Shown in pieces: positions 1-5,635 of a DNA stretch of 20,714 bases. How positions within the stretch are numbered: position 1 is the stretch's first letter; each line of letters begins with the position of its first letter. This DNA comes from a virus. The stretch is from IMG/VR virus record IMGVR_UViG_3300020473_000160, positions 1 through 20,714 of that record; one strand, given 5' to 3'. The notes below the pieces were generated by a model, which was not told the origin of the DNA, searched no databases, and saw nothing but the letters and a program-made list of their open reading frames with translations. Position numbers and translations under genes: made by a program.

Positions 1-45
1 ATGATGGAGATACCAGATGTTGTTGGTGTTGTTCAGGTACTATAA
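1..45 (+). CDS. 3' end of an upstream reading frame (partial)
   Basis: A frame open from base 1 ends at TAA 43-45. The stop overlaps the ATG of the next gene by one base (TAATG), a junction type repeated several times in this window, so these 14 codons are probably the tail of a gene that starts before the window. The ATG at base 1 may be an internal methionine. Nothing about function can be read from so short a piece. Confidence 0.45.
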   Translation: MMEIPDVVGVVQVL

Positions 46-266
46 TGGAACTACCAAAAATTAAAAAAGAAAATCTAACACAAGAACTAAAAGAAGTTGT
101 TGGTGATACTGACTTAGAGTTTGAATCTATAGTAGATCCATCTGATGTTGTCAGCATACCATCACACATGGCAGATTTCTATCAAGATAGGTTGACAACT
201 GCTCAACGCTTGGTAGAATCTAGGAAGAGACATGAGGAGTTGAGAAAAAAGGTACGGAAGTCTTGA
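45..266 (+). CDS. Small charged hypothetical protein (73 aa)
   Basis: I do not recognise this family. The 73 residues are strongly charged, with a Lys-rich start, an acidic middle and a very basic helical C-terminus (residues about 48-73). There are no cysteines, no membrane segment and no signal peptide. The ATG overlaps the preceding stop (TAATG), which suggests translational coupling. The stop codon at 264-266 lies inside the -35 element of the promoter for the next gene, so this is probably the last gene of its transcription unit. The composition would suit a small nucleic-acid- or protein-binding factor, but nothing in the sequence proves that. Confidence 0.6.
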   Translation: MELPKIKKENLTQELKEVVGDTDLEFESIVDPSDVVSIPSHMADFYQDRLTTAQRLVESRKRHEELRKKVRKS

Positions 267-296
267 CACTTATGTAAAGTTATGTTATTATAAATA
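263..296 (+). promoter_or_regulatory. Compound promoter: sigma70 (TTGACA-N17-TATTAT) overlapping a T4-type late motif (TATAAATA)
   Basis: TTGACA at 263-268 is followed after 17 bases by TATTAT at 286-291, a near-consensus sigma70 promoter. The late-promoter octamer TATAAATA lies at 289-296 and overlaps the -10 box. The two signals would start transcription within a few bases of each other, so the downstream beta-barrel gene could be expressed both early (host sigma70) and late (gp55/gp33/sliding clamp). The leader to the ATG at 413 is over 100 nt. Confidence 0.7.
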
Positions 297-347
297 CTCA
301 TTATACAAAGGACTCGAAAGAATCGTAACCCTGCGTAGATGTAATAC

Positions 348-369
348 AAGATCCCATGTCGGGGATCTT
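348..369 (+). repeat. Perfect 8-bp inverted repeat (hairpin) in the leader of the beta-barrel gene
   Basis: AAGATCCC (348-355) and GGGATCTT (362-369) are perfect complements separated by six bases, with an ATG (356-358) in the loop. It lies in the untranslated leader between the compound promoter and the gene start at 413. A run of six T follows at 383-388, after a second very small inverted element (ATCC GCA GGAT). It may control translation or mRNA stability, or act as an attenuator. The structure is visible but its function is inferred. Confidence 0.5.
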
Positions 370-412
370 ATCATCCGCAGGATTTTTTCTTGCGAGACAC
401 TTAAAAACAATC

Positions 413-808
413 ATGTCAATCAAATCAACAATCGCTGCTGTTGCAGCATCTCCATTCCTTCTCGCTGGTGCAGCTTTTGCTGGTCCATACGTGAATGTAG
501 AAAGCAACCTTTCTTACCCTGATGGAGATTATTCATCTGCAACTACAGATGTACATCTTGGATACGAGGGTACAACTGGTGCTGAAGGTGGAATCGCTTA
601 CTATGTACAAGGTGGTCCTTCACTAGTTCATACAGAAACTGCTGACGATACAGAGACAGAAATCTCTGCTAAGATCGGTGCTTCTTTCGCTGTGTCTGAT
701 TCTACAGGCGTATACGCTGAGCTTTCTGGTGCTACTGCTGGAGAAGATGCTTCTGGCGATACTATCCGTAACTACGGTGCTAAAGCAGGCGTTAAGTTCA
801 CATTCTAA
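413..808 (+). CDS. Exported outer-membrane beta-barrel protein (131 aa)
   Basis: The likely start is ATG 413, giving a clean Sec signal peptide: a short basic N-terminus, a hydrophobic Ala/Leu-rich core and an AFA cleavage site before GPYV (mature from about residue 24). An upstream in-frame ATG at 356 would put 19 unrelated residues before the signal and lies in a hairpin loop, so I reject it. The mature part is rich in alternating polar and hydrophobic residues, Gly, Thr and Tyr, has no cysteine, and ends in a short strand with terminal Phe, as outer-membrane barrels do. I expect a small barrel of the porin/OmpW type placed in the host outer membrane; similar proteins occur in marine cyanobacteria. 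It stands alone between a compound promoter and a terminator. Possible roles are altered permeability or blocking of superinfection, but neither can be read from the sequence. Confidence 0.75.
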   Translation: MSIKSTIAAVAASPFLLAGAAFAGPYVNVESNLSYPDGDYSSATTDVHLGYEGTTGAEGGIAYYVQGGPSLVHTETADDTETEISAKIGASFAVSDSTGVYAELSGATAGEDASGDTIRNYGAKAGVKFTF

Positions 809-833
809 GTTGAACTAAATAACTAAACAACTA

Positions 834-856
834 GGGGAGCATAGCTCCCCTTTTTT
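834..856 (+). terminator. Rho-independent terminator
   Basis: GGGGAGC (834-840), loop ATA, GCTCCCC (844-850), then six T (851-856). It closes the beta-barrel transcription unit. The glutaredoxin gene begins 16 bases later with no evident promoter of its own, so that gene probably depends on read-through. Confidence 0.9.
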
Positions 857-871
857 ATTGTAGAGGAAACT

Positions 872-1111
872 ATGAGAAACTTCGCAGTGTATACAAAGGA
901 TGATTGTCCTTACTGCTCAAAGATTAAACAGGTATTAGATGGAAAACAAATTCAATACCGAGAATACAAGCTAGGAGTGCATTATACACGTGAAGCATTC
1001 CAAAGAGAATTTGGTAGGGGTTGCACTTTTCCGCAAGTACTGGTAAACTCAGAGAAACTCGGTGGATGTACCGATACTGTTAAATACCTCCAAGAAAAAA
1101 ATCTTATCTGA
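872..1111 (+). CDS. Glutaredoxin
   Basis: A 79-residue thioredoxin-fold protein of glutaredoxin type. It has the redox motif CPYC at residues 12-15, the cis-proline segment TFPQ at 52-55 and the GGCTD segment at 64-68 that binds glutathione and starts the last helix. These three landmarks in this order and spacing are diagnostic. It should pass electrons from glutathione to ribonucleotide reductase or other cytoplasmic disulphides, supporting dNTP synthesis together with thyX downstream. T4-like genomes often carry such a gene under the name nrdC. A GAGGA ribosome binding site precedes ATG 872. The stop overlaps the next ATG (TGATG), so the two genes are coupled. Confidence 0.92.
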   Translation: MRNFAVYTKDDCPYCSKIKQVLDGKQIQYREYKLGVHYTREAFQREFGRGCTFPQVLVNSEKLGGCTDTVKYLQEKNLI

Positions 1112-1458
1112 TGGAAGAACTTTACGACCTTGTTGAACATGCTATAGATGCTGCTTTTGAACGAGAAATATACTTGTTTGATTGCCTGACCTATCTAAAG
1201 CAGATGAAAGCAACTCGTAAACAGACTAAAGAGTTTATTGATTCTAGTACTGCTGGAGAATTGGCTCTGCTAGTCCACGATCTTGATGAGTATATCAAGG
1301 GTGGTAAAGACAATGAACATTGTCAACTCAGAGAAGCATACGGTCATCTAGGTAAACCTAGAGCAAGAAAGTTACGAAAGTATCTTCATCGTATCCTAAG
1401 TGATGCTTGGACGTATGAACTATCTCGTAAACCAGGGAGGAAGAAACTCTCTAAATAA
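1111..1458 (+). CDS. Hypothetical protein (115 aa), coupled to glutaredoxin
   Basis: I do not recognise this family. The sequence is predicted largely helical, with an acidic N-terminal half and a strongly basic C-terminus from about residue 80 that is rich in Arg and Lys. It has a Cys at about residue 25 and another near 71 but no metal-binding pattern. There is no signal peptide or membrane segment. It starts on the last base of the glutaredoxin stop codon, so it is translated from the same message. Its last codons (TCT AAA TAA) form the late-like motif used by the next gene. Confidence 0.65.
   Translation: MEELYDLVEHAIDAAFEREIYLFDCLTYLKQMKATRKQTKEFIDSSTAGELALLVHDLDEYIKGGKDNEHCQLREAYGHLGKPRARKLRKYLHRILSDAWTYELSRKPGRKKLSK
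1451..1457 (+). promoter_or_regulatory. Possible late promoter (CTAAATA)
   Basis: CTAAATA matches seven of the eight positions of the T4-type late motif and overlaps the Lys-stop codons of the previous gene. The motif begins 29 bases before the ATG at 1480, the same spacing as three other late-like motifs here, and an AAGGAG ribosome binding site (1469-1474) would fall within a short leader. The first variable base and the overlap with coding sequence keep confidence moderate. Confidence 0.4.
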
Positions 1459-1479
1459 AAACAGTAGTAAGGAGACTCT

Positions 1480-1710
1480 ATGGAAATCGCATTAACTGTA
1501 TTAATGGTAATCGGTGCATTCCTTTTAGGGGTCACGGTATCATGGTTAGCAAAAGGATACGTTGAAGACTATGTTGAAAACGCTGCTTATGCTAGAGCTG
1601 TTATACATCCTGAAATGTTGGATGCTAATGGTAATATAATTCATGACGAATTAATTTACCTTCGCAAAGAAAAAGATTTTTACACTGAATTCGATGAGGA
1701 TGATGATTAA
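1480..1710 (+). CDS. Small membrane-anchored protein (76 aa)
   Basis: It opens with a hydrophobic segment at residues 3-25 that looks like an uncleaved N-terminal transmembrane helix, followed by an acidic soluble domain ending in a run of Asp/Glu. No cysteine or known motif is visible. It has one of the better ribosome binding sites in this cluster (AAGGAG, eight bases before ATG). Short membrane proteins at the head of cyanophage gene clusters are common and mostly uncharacterised. Topology would place the acidic tail in the cytoplasm or the periplasm; the sequence does not settle which. Confidence 0.7.
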   Translation: MEIALTVLMVIGAFLLGVTVSWLAKGYVEDYVENAAYARAVIHPEMLDANGNIIHDELIYLRKEKDFYTEFDEDDD

Positions 1711-1712
1711 TT

Positions 1713-2180
1713 ATGGTAGCTAAAGGACTTGAAAATAGTAACTCTAGGTTACTTCTTAGTGAGATCTTACGAAAGGTCTCTAATGCAAAAACAAAAGCAG
1801 AGAAGGTAACTATCCTTCGAGATAACAATTCTTCTGCACTTAGGATGCTATTGATTTGGAACTTTGATGAGAGCGTAATCTCTATGCTTCCTGAAGGTGA
1901 TGTTCCATACACACCTAACGATGCACCTGTAGGTACAGATCACACACGCTTAGAGCAAGAATCCAAAGGGTTCTATCGCTTTGTTAAAGGTGGTCAGGAT
2001 AGTTTGAAGTCTTTAAAACGTGAGGCTATGTTTGTTCAACTGTTGGAAGGTCTATCAGCAGAAGAAGCAGAGTTATTATGTTTAGTTAAAGATGGACAAA
2101 TGAATAAGAAGTATAAGCGTATTACTAAGGCAGTAATACAAGAAGCATTTCCACAAATAGAATGGGGTAATAGGTCTTGA
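1713..2180 (+). CDS. Conserved T4-like phage hypothetical protein (155 aa)
   Basis: A soluble, mostly helical protein with one Cys (LLCLVK). The N-terminal half (about 1-70) contains a helical block with a WNFD segment and a proline-rich turn (LPEGDVPYTPNDAP). The C-terminal half contains a hydrophobic/acidic helix (LLEGLSAEEAELL) followed by a basic helix ending in an aromatic-rich tail. This two-part layout resembles a family conserved in marine T4-like phages, possibly the one catalogued as DUF6433, but I am not certain of the number. No enzymatic motif is visible. It begins two bases after the previous stop and its own stop is overlapped by a TTG start. Confidence 0.7.
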   Translation: MVAKGLENSNSRLLLSEILRKVSNAKTKAEKVTILRDNNSSALRMLLIWNFDESVISMLPEGDVPYTPNDAPVGTDHTRLEQESKGFYRFVKGGQDSLKSLKREAMFVQLLEGLSAEEAELLCLVKDGQMNKKYKRITKAVIQEAFPQIEWGNRS

Positions 2181-2446
2181 ATATTATTCATGAAGACTGT
2201 GATCCTACACTTGCAAAAGATACTAAACTACCTTATAATACCTACGTTGTAGAGTATACTAAGGAGGATAGGATTGCATATGATATAACTATGTCATCCA
2301 GTGCGGTAGAAGTTTTTGATTCGTACTATGATAAGTACAAAAAAGATTTTAAATTTCTTAAGCAAACCTCTGGAAGAGTTAATCCAAAGTTATGGAATCA
2401 ATCAAAAGCGAAAGCGAAACCCCCAAAGAAACCAAAGAAATCATGA
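2177..2446 (+). CDS. Hypothetical protein with basic Pro/Lys tail (89 aa, TTG start)
   Basis: The start is TTG at 2177, overlapping the preceding TGA (TTGA). The first in-frame ATG is some 38 codons downstream and would remove the most protein-like part, so TTG is preferred. The N-terminal 60 residues are acidic with many tyrosines. The last 20 or so are almost all Lys, Pro and Ala, a typical unstructured nucleic-acid- or protein-binding tail. I do not recognise the family. The end overlaps the following ATG by four bases. Confidence 0.6.
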   Translation: MNIIHEDCDPTLAKDTKLPYNTYVVEYTKEDRIAYDITMSSSAVEVFDSYYDKYKKDFKFLKQTSGRVNPKLWNQSKAKAKPPKKPKKS

Positions 2447-2667
2447 GTGTATACAAATCCAAGTCTCCAGCAGATAGGAAAGATATCCAGCGTGGAGCAG
2501 AAGTGGTGTCATTTTTTACTAAACCATTGTTCCTAATGTTGTTGTGGAATTGGTTAGTACCAGGTCTTTTTGGACTAGCAACGATTGGATATGTTAAAGC
2601 ATTTGGTTTATATCTAATCTCTCGTATCCTTTTCAATCATGAGGCAATTAAAATAGATTATGACTAA
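2443..2667 (+). CDS. Small two-helix membrane protein (74 aa)
   Basis: I take ATG 2443 because it makes the ATGA overlap typical of this cluster. An earlier ATG at 2392 would overlap the upstream gene by 55 bases and add 17 polar residues. The first 25 residues are basic and hydrophilic, then two hydrophobic stretches (about 28-48 and 50-65) with a Trp-rich first part suggest a hairpin in the inner membrane. The size and shape suit a holin-like or scaffold membrane protein, but position beside nucleotide genes gives no support for a lysis role. The function is unknown. Confidence 0.6.
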   Translation: MSVYKSKSPADRKDIQRGAEVVSFFTKPLFLMLLWNWLVPGLFGLATIGYVKAFGLYLISRILFNHEAIKIDYD

Positions 2668-3307
2668 CGTTCGTTTGATTTCTGTGACTCCTGACGCAGA
2701 GAAAACTATTGGTTATGTTGCTAGGGTATCCAACCCCAACAATCAGGACAACCCAAAGGTTGCTGGACTATTAAAGTATTGTATTAAACATGGACACTGG
2801 AGTGTCTTTGAGCAAGCACACATGACTGTAGAGATATCAACTACAAGAGGTCTTGCTGCACAGATATTAAGACACAGATCATTTACATACCAAGAGTTCT
2901 CTCAGAGGTATGCTGATAGTAGTATGTTATCAAAGGAGATTCCTTTACCAGCATTACGTCGTCAGGATACAAAGAACAGACAGAATAGTATTGATGATAT
3001 AGATCCATTGATGCAACAAGACTTTGAAATTAAAATGCAAAGACATTTTGTCGATGGAATGAAATTATATAAAGAGATGCTTGATGCTGGTATTGCAAAG
3101 GAGTGTGCTAGGTTTGTACTCCCTCTTGCTACACCGACCAAATTATACATGACAGGTAGTATTCGGTCATGGATTCACTATATAGATTTACGTTCTGCAC
3201 ACGGAACGCAAAAGGAACACATGGATATTGCGGAGGCATGTAGGGATATATTCATAGAACAATTCCCTATCACTGCTGAAGCATTAGAATATGTACACAC
3301 CCAATAG
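2660..3307 (+). CDS. thyX: FAD-dependent thymidylate synthase ThyX
   Basis: A flavin-dependent thymidylate synthase that methylates dUMP to dTMP using methylenetetrahydrofolate and NADPH. The family signature RHR-x7-S is present: Arg71-His72-Arg73 and Ser81, followed by QRY. The conserved C-terminal block with IRSWIHYIDLRS and a nearby HGTQKEH (residues about 166-186), which contacts nucleotide and flavin, is intact. The length of 215 is normal. ThyX replaces the T4 td enzyme in most cyanophages and supplies thymidine for replicating an AT-rich genome. The ATG overlaps the upstream gene by eight bases. Confidence 0.97.
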   Translation: MTNVRLISVTPDAEKTIGYVARVSNPNNQDNPKVAGLLKYCIKHGHWSVFEQAHMTVEISTTRGLAAQILRHRSFTYQEFSQRYADSSMLSKEIPLPALRRQDTKNRQNSIDDIDPLMQQDFEIKMQRHFVDGMKLYKEMLDAGIAKECARFVLPLATPTKLYMTGSIRSWIHYIDLRSAHGTQKEHMDIAEACRDIFIEQFPITAEALEYVHTQ

Positions 3308-3319
3308 AACTTACCAACA

Positions 3320-3550
3320 ATGCCTACGTACGATTTTATTAATAAGAAAACAGGTGAGGTTACTGAGGTTGTCATGTCAATGACAAAGCTTGACCAGTTC
3401 AAAGAAGAACATCCAGAGTTGGAACGATACTTTGGTAATCAAGCTACCTCTGCAACTTATGGCAAACCTAAATCTGATGATGGATTTAAGGAAGTCATGT
3501 CCAAAGTGCAAGAAGCACATCCACTTGCAAACTTGAGTAGGTTTACTTAA
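3320..3550 (+). CDS. Small protein resembling a degenerate FmdB-type zinc-ribbon start (76 aa)
   Basis: The opening MPTYDFxNKKTGEV-EVVMSM resembles the beginning of FmdB-family proteins (MPTYEYxCxxCGxxFEVxQSM), but the positions where FmdB has CxxC carry no cysteine, and the whole protein lacks Cys. The remainder is acidic and helical (EEHPELERYFG) followed by a polar tail. If the resemblance is real, this is a relative that lost metal binding; it could also be chance. It sits between thyX and phoH, and its stop overlaps the phoH start (TAATG). Confidence 0.6.
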   Translation: MPTYDFINKKTGEVTEVVMSMTKLDQFKEEHPELERYFGNQATSATYGKPKSDDGFKEVMSKVQEAHPLANLSRFT

Positions 3551-4320
3551 TGCCAAGAGCTAGAAAGAAATCCAATGGTAATGGTAATGGTAATGCACCA
3601 TTGCAACCAATGTCTAAGAAGATGATGAAGAGGAAAAAACCAATTGATAAGTCATATATGACTGAGATCAAACCTCTTACTGACAATCAAACAGTTGCGT
3701 TTGATGAGTATAAGAAGGGGAAGAATCTTCTGTTGCATGGTGCTGCTGGTACAGGTAAGACATTTATTATGCTTTACCTAGCACTCCAAGAAGTATTAGA
3801 TGAGGTATCACCTTATGAAAAAATATATATTGTAAGGTCACTTGTGCCTACTAGAGAGATTGGATTTCTTCCTGGTGACCATGAGGATAAGTCATACCTA
3901 TATCAAATACCTTACAAGAATATGGTGAGGTATATGTTTGGGATGCCAGATGACAATTCATTTGAGATGCTATATGATAACTTACGAACGCAAGAAACAA
4001 TTGACTTCTGGTCTACATCTTTTATCAGGGGTACTACTCTTGACAATGCTATTGTTATTGTAGATGAATTCAGTAACTTGAATTTTCATGAATTAGATAG
4101 TATAATAACAAGAGTAGGTGAAGACTCTAAGATTATGTTCTGTGGTGACATCACTCAGACAGATCTAACAAGAGAAGCAGAGAAGTCTAAGATATCAGAC
4201 TTCATACAAATTCTTCAGGAGATGAAGGACTTTGCTTGCATTGAGTTTGGCATAGACGACATCGTAAGGTCTGGTCTAGTCAAGCAATACTTAATAACAA
4301 AATACAATCTTGGTTTCTAA
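3550..4320 (+). CDS. phoH: PhoH-like P-loop ATPase
   Basis: A PhoH-family NTPase of the superfamily 1 helicase-like fold. Walker A is GAAGTGKT at residues 64-71, Walker B is IVIVDE at 168-173, and the following GDITQTD segment (199-205) matches the sensor region of the family. The N-terminal 35 residues are basic and of low complexity, with an Asn-Gly repeat encoded by a six-base tandem repeat. phoH is very common in marine phages and is placed in the Pho regulon in E. coli, but its phage role is not established. Proposed roles are RNA metabolism or response to phosphate stress. No Pho box is evident upstream, because the gene is embedded in the cluster. Confidence 0.95.
   Translation: MPRARKKSNGNGNGNAPLQPMSKKMMKRKKPIDKSYMTEIKPLTDNQTVAFDEYKKGKNLLLHGAAGTGKTFIMLYLALQEVLDEVSPYEKIYIVRSLVPTREIGFLPGDHEDKSYLYQIPYKNMVRYMFGMPDDNSFEMLYDNLRTQETIDFWSTSFIRGTTLDNAIVIVDEFSNLNFHELDSIITRVGEDSKIMFCGDITQTDLTREAEKSKISDFIQILQEMKDFACIEFGIDDIVRSGLVKQYLITKYNLGF
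3574..3595 (+). repeat. AATGGT tandem repeat coding an Asn-Gly run
   Basis: The six-base unit is repeated about 3.7 times in the first codons of phoH, encoding an Asn-Gly run in a basic disordered N-terminus. It is likely length-variable by slippage in multiples of two residues without loss of frame. Confidence 0.7.
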
Positions 4321-5001
4321 ATGAGTTTCACCTTCGTCAATGATCCTATCGTACCGATAGATGTTGAACCTGTTAACAAGGATGGAGTACGGTTCTACCC
4401 TATTCCTGGTGCTGATAAATACTATCCGAGTGTTACCTCAATCACATCGTTTAAGAACGCAGCATTCTTCAGTGCATGGAGAAAGAAAGTAGGTGAGCAT
4501 GAGGCTAATCAAATCACTGCTAGAGCAACTCAAAGGGGTACTGCCTTTCATAGTATCACTGAGGATTATATTAAAGATAAATTAAATCTTGAAATATACT
4601 TGGAAAATAATCCATTATCTGTTAGAATGTTTCAGTCGGCCAAGACCACTCTTGATCGCATTGATAACATTCACTGTTTGGAGACCTTCCTATACTCACA
4701 TTACCTTGGACTTGCTGGTCGTGTAGACTGTATTGCAGAGTTTGATGGTGAGTTAGCAGTAATTGATTTTAAAACCTCCACTAAAGAAAAGAAGGAAGAT
4801 TGGGTTGAACATTACTTTGTTCAAGAAACTGCATACGCAGCAATGTTCCTAGAACTCACAGGTATTGAGGTAAAGAAAATTGTCACACTCATTGCGGTTG
4901 AAGATGGATCTGTTCAAGTATTTCAGAAGTACAATCTTGATGACTATCTACAACTACTCAAATCCTACATTGAAGACTTTGTTAGGGGGCAAAATGCCTA
5001 A
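4321..5001 (+). CDS. PD-(D/E)XK exonuclease (MGME1/RecB-like)
   Basis: A 226-residue nuclease of the RecB/Cas4/MGME1 branch of the PD-(D/E)XK superfamily. Visible catalytic landmarks in order are RGTAFH with His77, GRVD with Asp136, IDFK with Asp149 and Lys151, and QETAY (Gln168, Tyr172), the Q-x3-Y motif of the RecB-like group. It probably degrades or trims DNA ends during replication, recombination or host DNA breakdown. No Fe-S cysteine cluster of the Cas4/AddB type is visible. It starts directly after the phoH stop and lies in front of gp33 and gp32, the place where T4 has the helicase loader 59. It does not resemble gp59. Confidence 0.9.
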   Translation: MSFTFVNDPIVPIDVEPVNKDGVRFYPIPGADKYYPSVTSITSFKNAAFFSAWRKKVGEHEANQITARATQRGTAFHSITEDYIKDKLNLEIYLENNPLSVRMFQSAKTTLDRIDNIHCLETFLYSHYLGLAGRVDCIAEFDGELAVIDFKTSTKEKKEDWVEHYFVQETAYAAMFLELTGIEVKKIVTLIAVEDGSVQVFQKYNLDDYLQLLKSYIEDFVRGQNA

Positions 5002-5248
5002 AGAAAACGTATTAGAAGATAAGTTTCTAACCCCTACTAAATTCTCTCAAGAAATTGAGAGACTAGTACACGAAAGTAATGGTTTAATAACTTACATTGA
5101 AGCAGTAGTAACATACTGTCAAGAGAAAGAGATTGAATTGGAAACAGTACCTAAACTGTTAGCTAAACCTCTCAAGGAAAGGTTGAAGTATGAAGCTCAG
5201 AGATTAAATTATATGAAGCAATCATCAAAAGGAGTATTACCTTTATGA
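4994..5248 (+). CDS. 33: Late promoter transcription coactivator gp33
   Basis: An 84-residue acidic/basic helical protein. The segment at residues 32-75 (ITYIEAVVTYCQEKEIELETVPKLL and on) follows the pattern of T4 gp33, where a YLEA helix is followed by a short acidic helix, a Pro-turn and a final long helix. Gene order supports it: T4 has 33 two genes before 32, as here. gp33 binds the RNA polymerase beta-flap and links it to the sliding clamp at late promoters, of which this window has several. The start at ATG 4994 overlaps the exonuclease end by eight bases; a longer frame from 4880 would lie inside that gene. The T4 C-terminal flap-binding LDFLL is not present; the tail here is GVLPL. 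Confidence 0.78.
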   Translation: MPKENVLEDKFLTPTKFSQEIERLVHESNGLITYIEAVVTYCQEKEIELETVPKLLAKPLKERLKYEAQRLNYMKQSSKGVLPL

Positions 5249-5577
5249 CATTTTTTAGTTCAAATCAAGTACAAGAAAACTTACAAGATATATTCAACAC
5301 ATATCAAGAGATAGCATCTATGACTAACCAAGTACCTACCATGTCAAAGGAGGATAGGTTAGAGCATATAGAAAGTTGTAAGGTACTCATTGATAAACAG
5401 AAGACATTCTATTTCAGATTGTCTCTTGCTGCTAAGGAAGATGCCGAGGCAGCAGACATGAGGACAAGGATTGATGCCTTGTCTCAAGCATTCGGGTACA
5501 AGAGTCTCTTGGACTGCATGGATGCTATGGTAGACACGTTAGGAAAAGCAGAAAAATCACAGCTTGACCTCACATAA
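5245..5577 (+). CDS. DUF1825-like protein (110 aa)
   Basis: The sequence pattern matches the cyanobacterial DUF1825 family: an opening xFFxSxxVQEnLqxIFxxYQEI, a central block of charged residues before IDKQKTFYFRLSLA, and a final helix with DALSQAFGY. The protein is helical, has one Cys (residue about 92) and no membrane segment. The biochemical role of the family is unknown to me. Its position between 33 and 32 is where T4 carries dsbA, a late-promoter DNA-binding protein, but I see no similarity to DsbA. It overlaps gp33 by four bases (ATGA). Its stop codon forms part of the late motif of gene 32. Confidence 0.7.
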   Translation: MTFFSSNQVQENLQDIFNTYQEIASMTNQVPTMSKEDRLEHIESCKVLIDKQKTFYFRLSLAAKEDAEAADMRTRIDALSQAFGYKSLLDCMDAMVDTLGKAEKSQLDLT

Positions 5578-5592
5578 ATAGTATGCTACGAT
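5564..5592 (+). promoter_or_regulatory. Compound promoter of gene 32: sigma70-like (TTGACC-N17-TACGAT) with embedded late motif CATAAATA
   Basis: TTGACC at 5564-5569 and TACGAT at 5587-5592 are spaced by 17 bases. The late octamer CATAAATA at 5573-5580 sits in the spacer and overlaps the TAA of the preceding gene. The leader to the gp32 start contains a GGAG ribosome binding site. T4 gene 32 is likewise transcribed both before and during the late phase, so a mixed promoter is plausible. The -10 box matches only four of six consensus positions. Confidence 0.6.
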
Positions 5593-5635
5593 TAACCAGT
5601 AGCAATTTAATACACTCAATACGGAGAATACGATT

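Noticed and set aside
356-412. Longer start for the beta-barrel gene (ATG 356)
   Set aside because: It adds 19 residues before a perfect signal peptide, has no ribosome binding site, and the ATG lies in a hairpin loop.
815-821. CTAAATA as a late promoter
   Set aside because: The motif fits, but a strong terminator (834-856) begins within about 13 bases, so a transcript would stop at once.
2392-2442. ATG 2392 for the two-helix membrane protein
   Set aside because: It would overlap the upstream gene by 55 bases; ATG 2443 gives the usual ATGA coupling. It cannot be fully excluded.
4880-4993. Upstream extension of gp33 to ATG 4880
   Set aside because: This part lies wholly inside the exonuclease gene in another frame; the gp33-like sequence begins at 4994.
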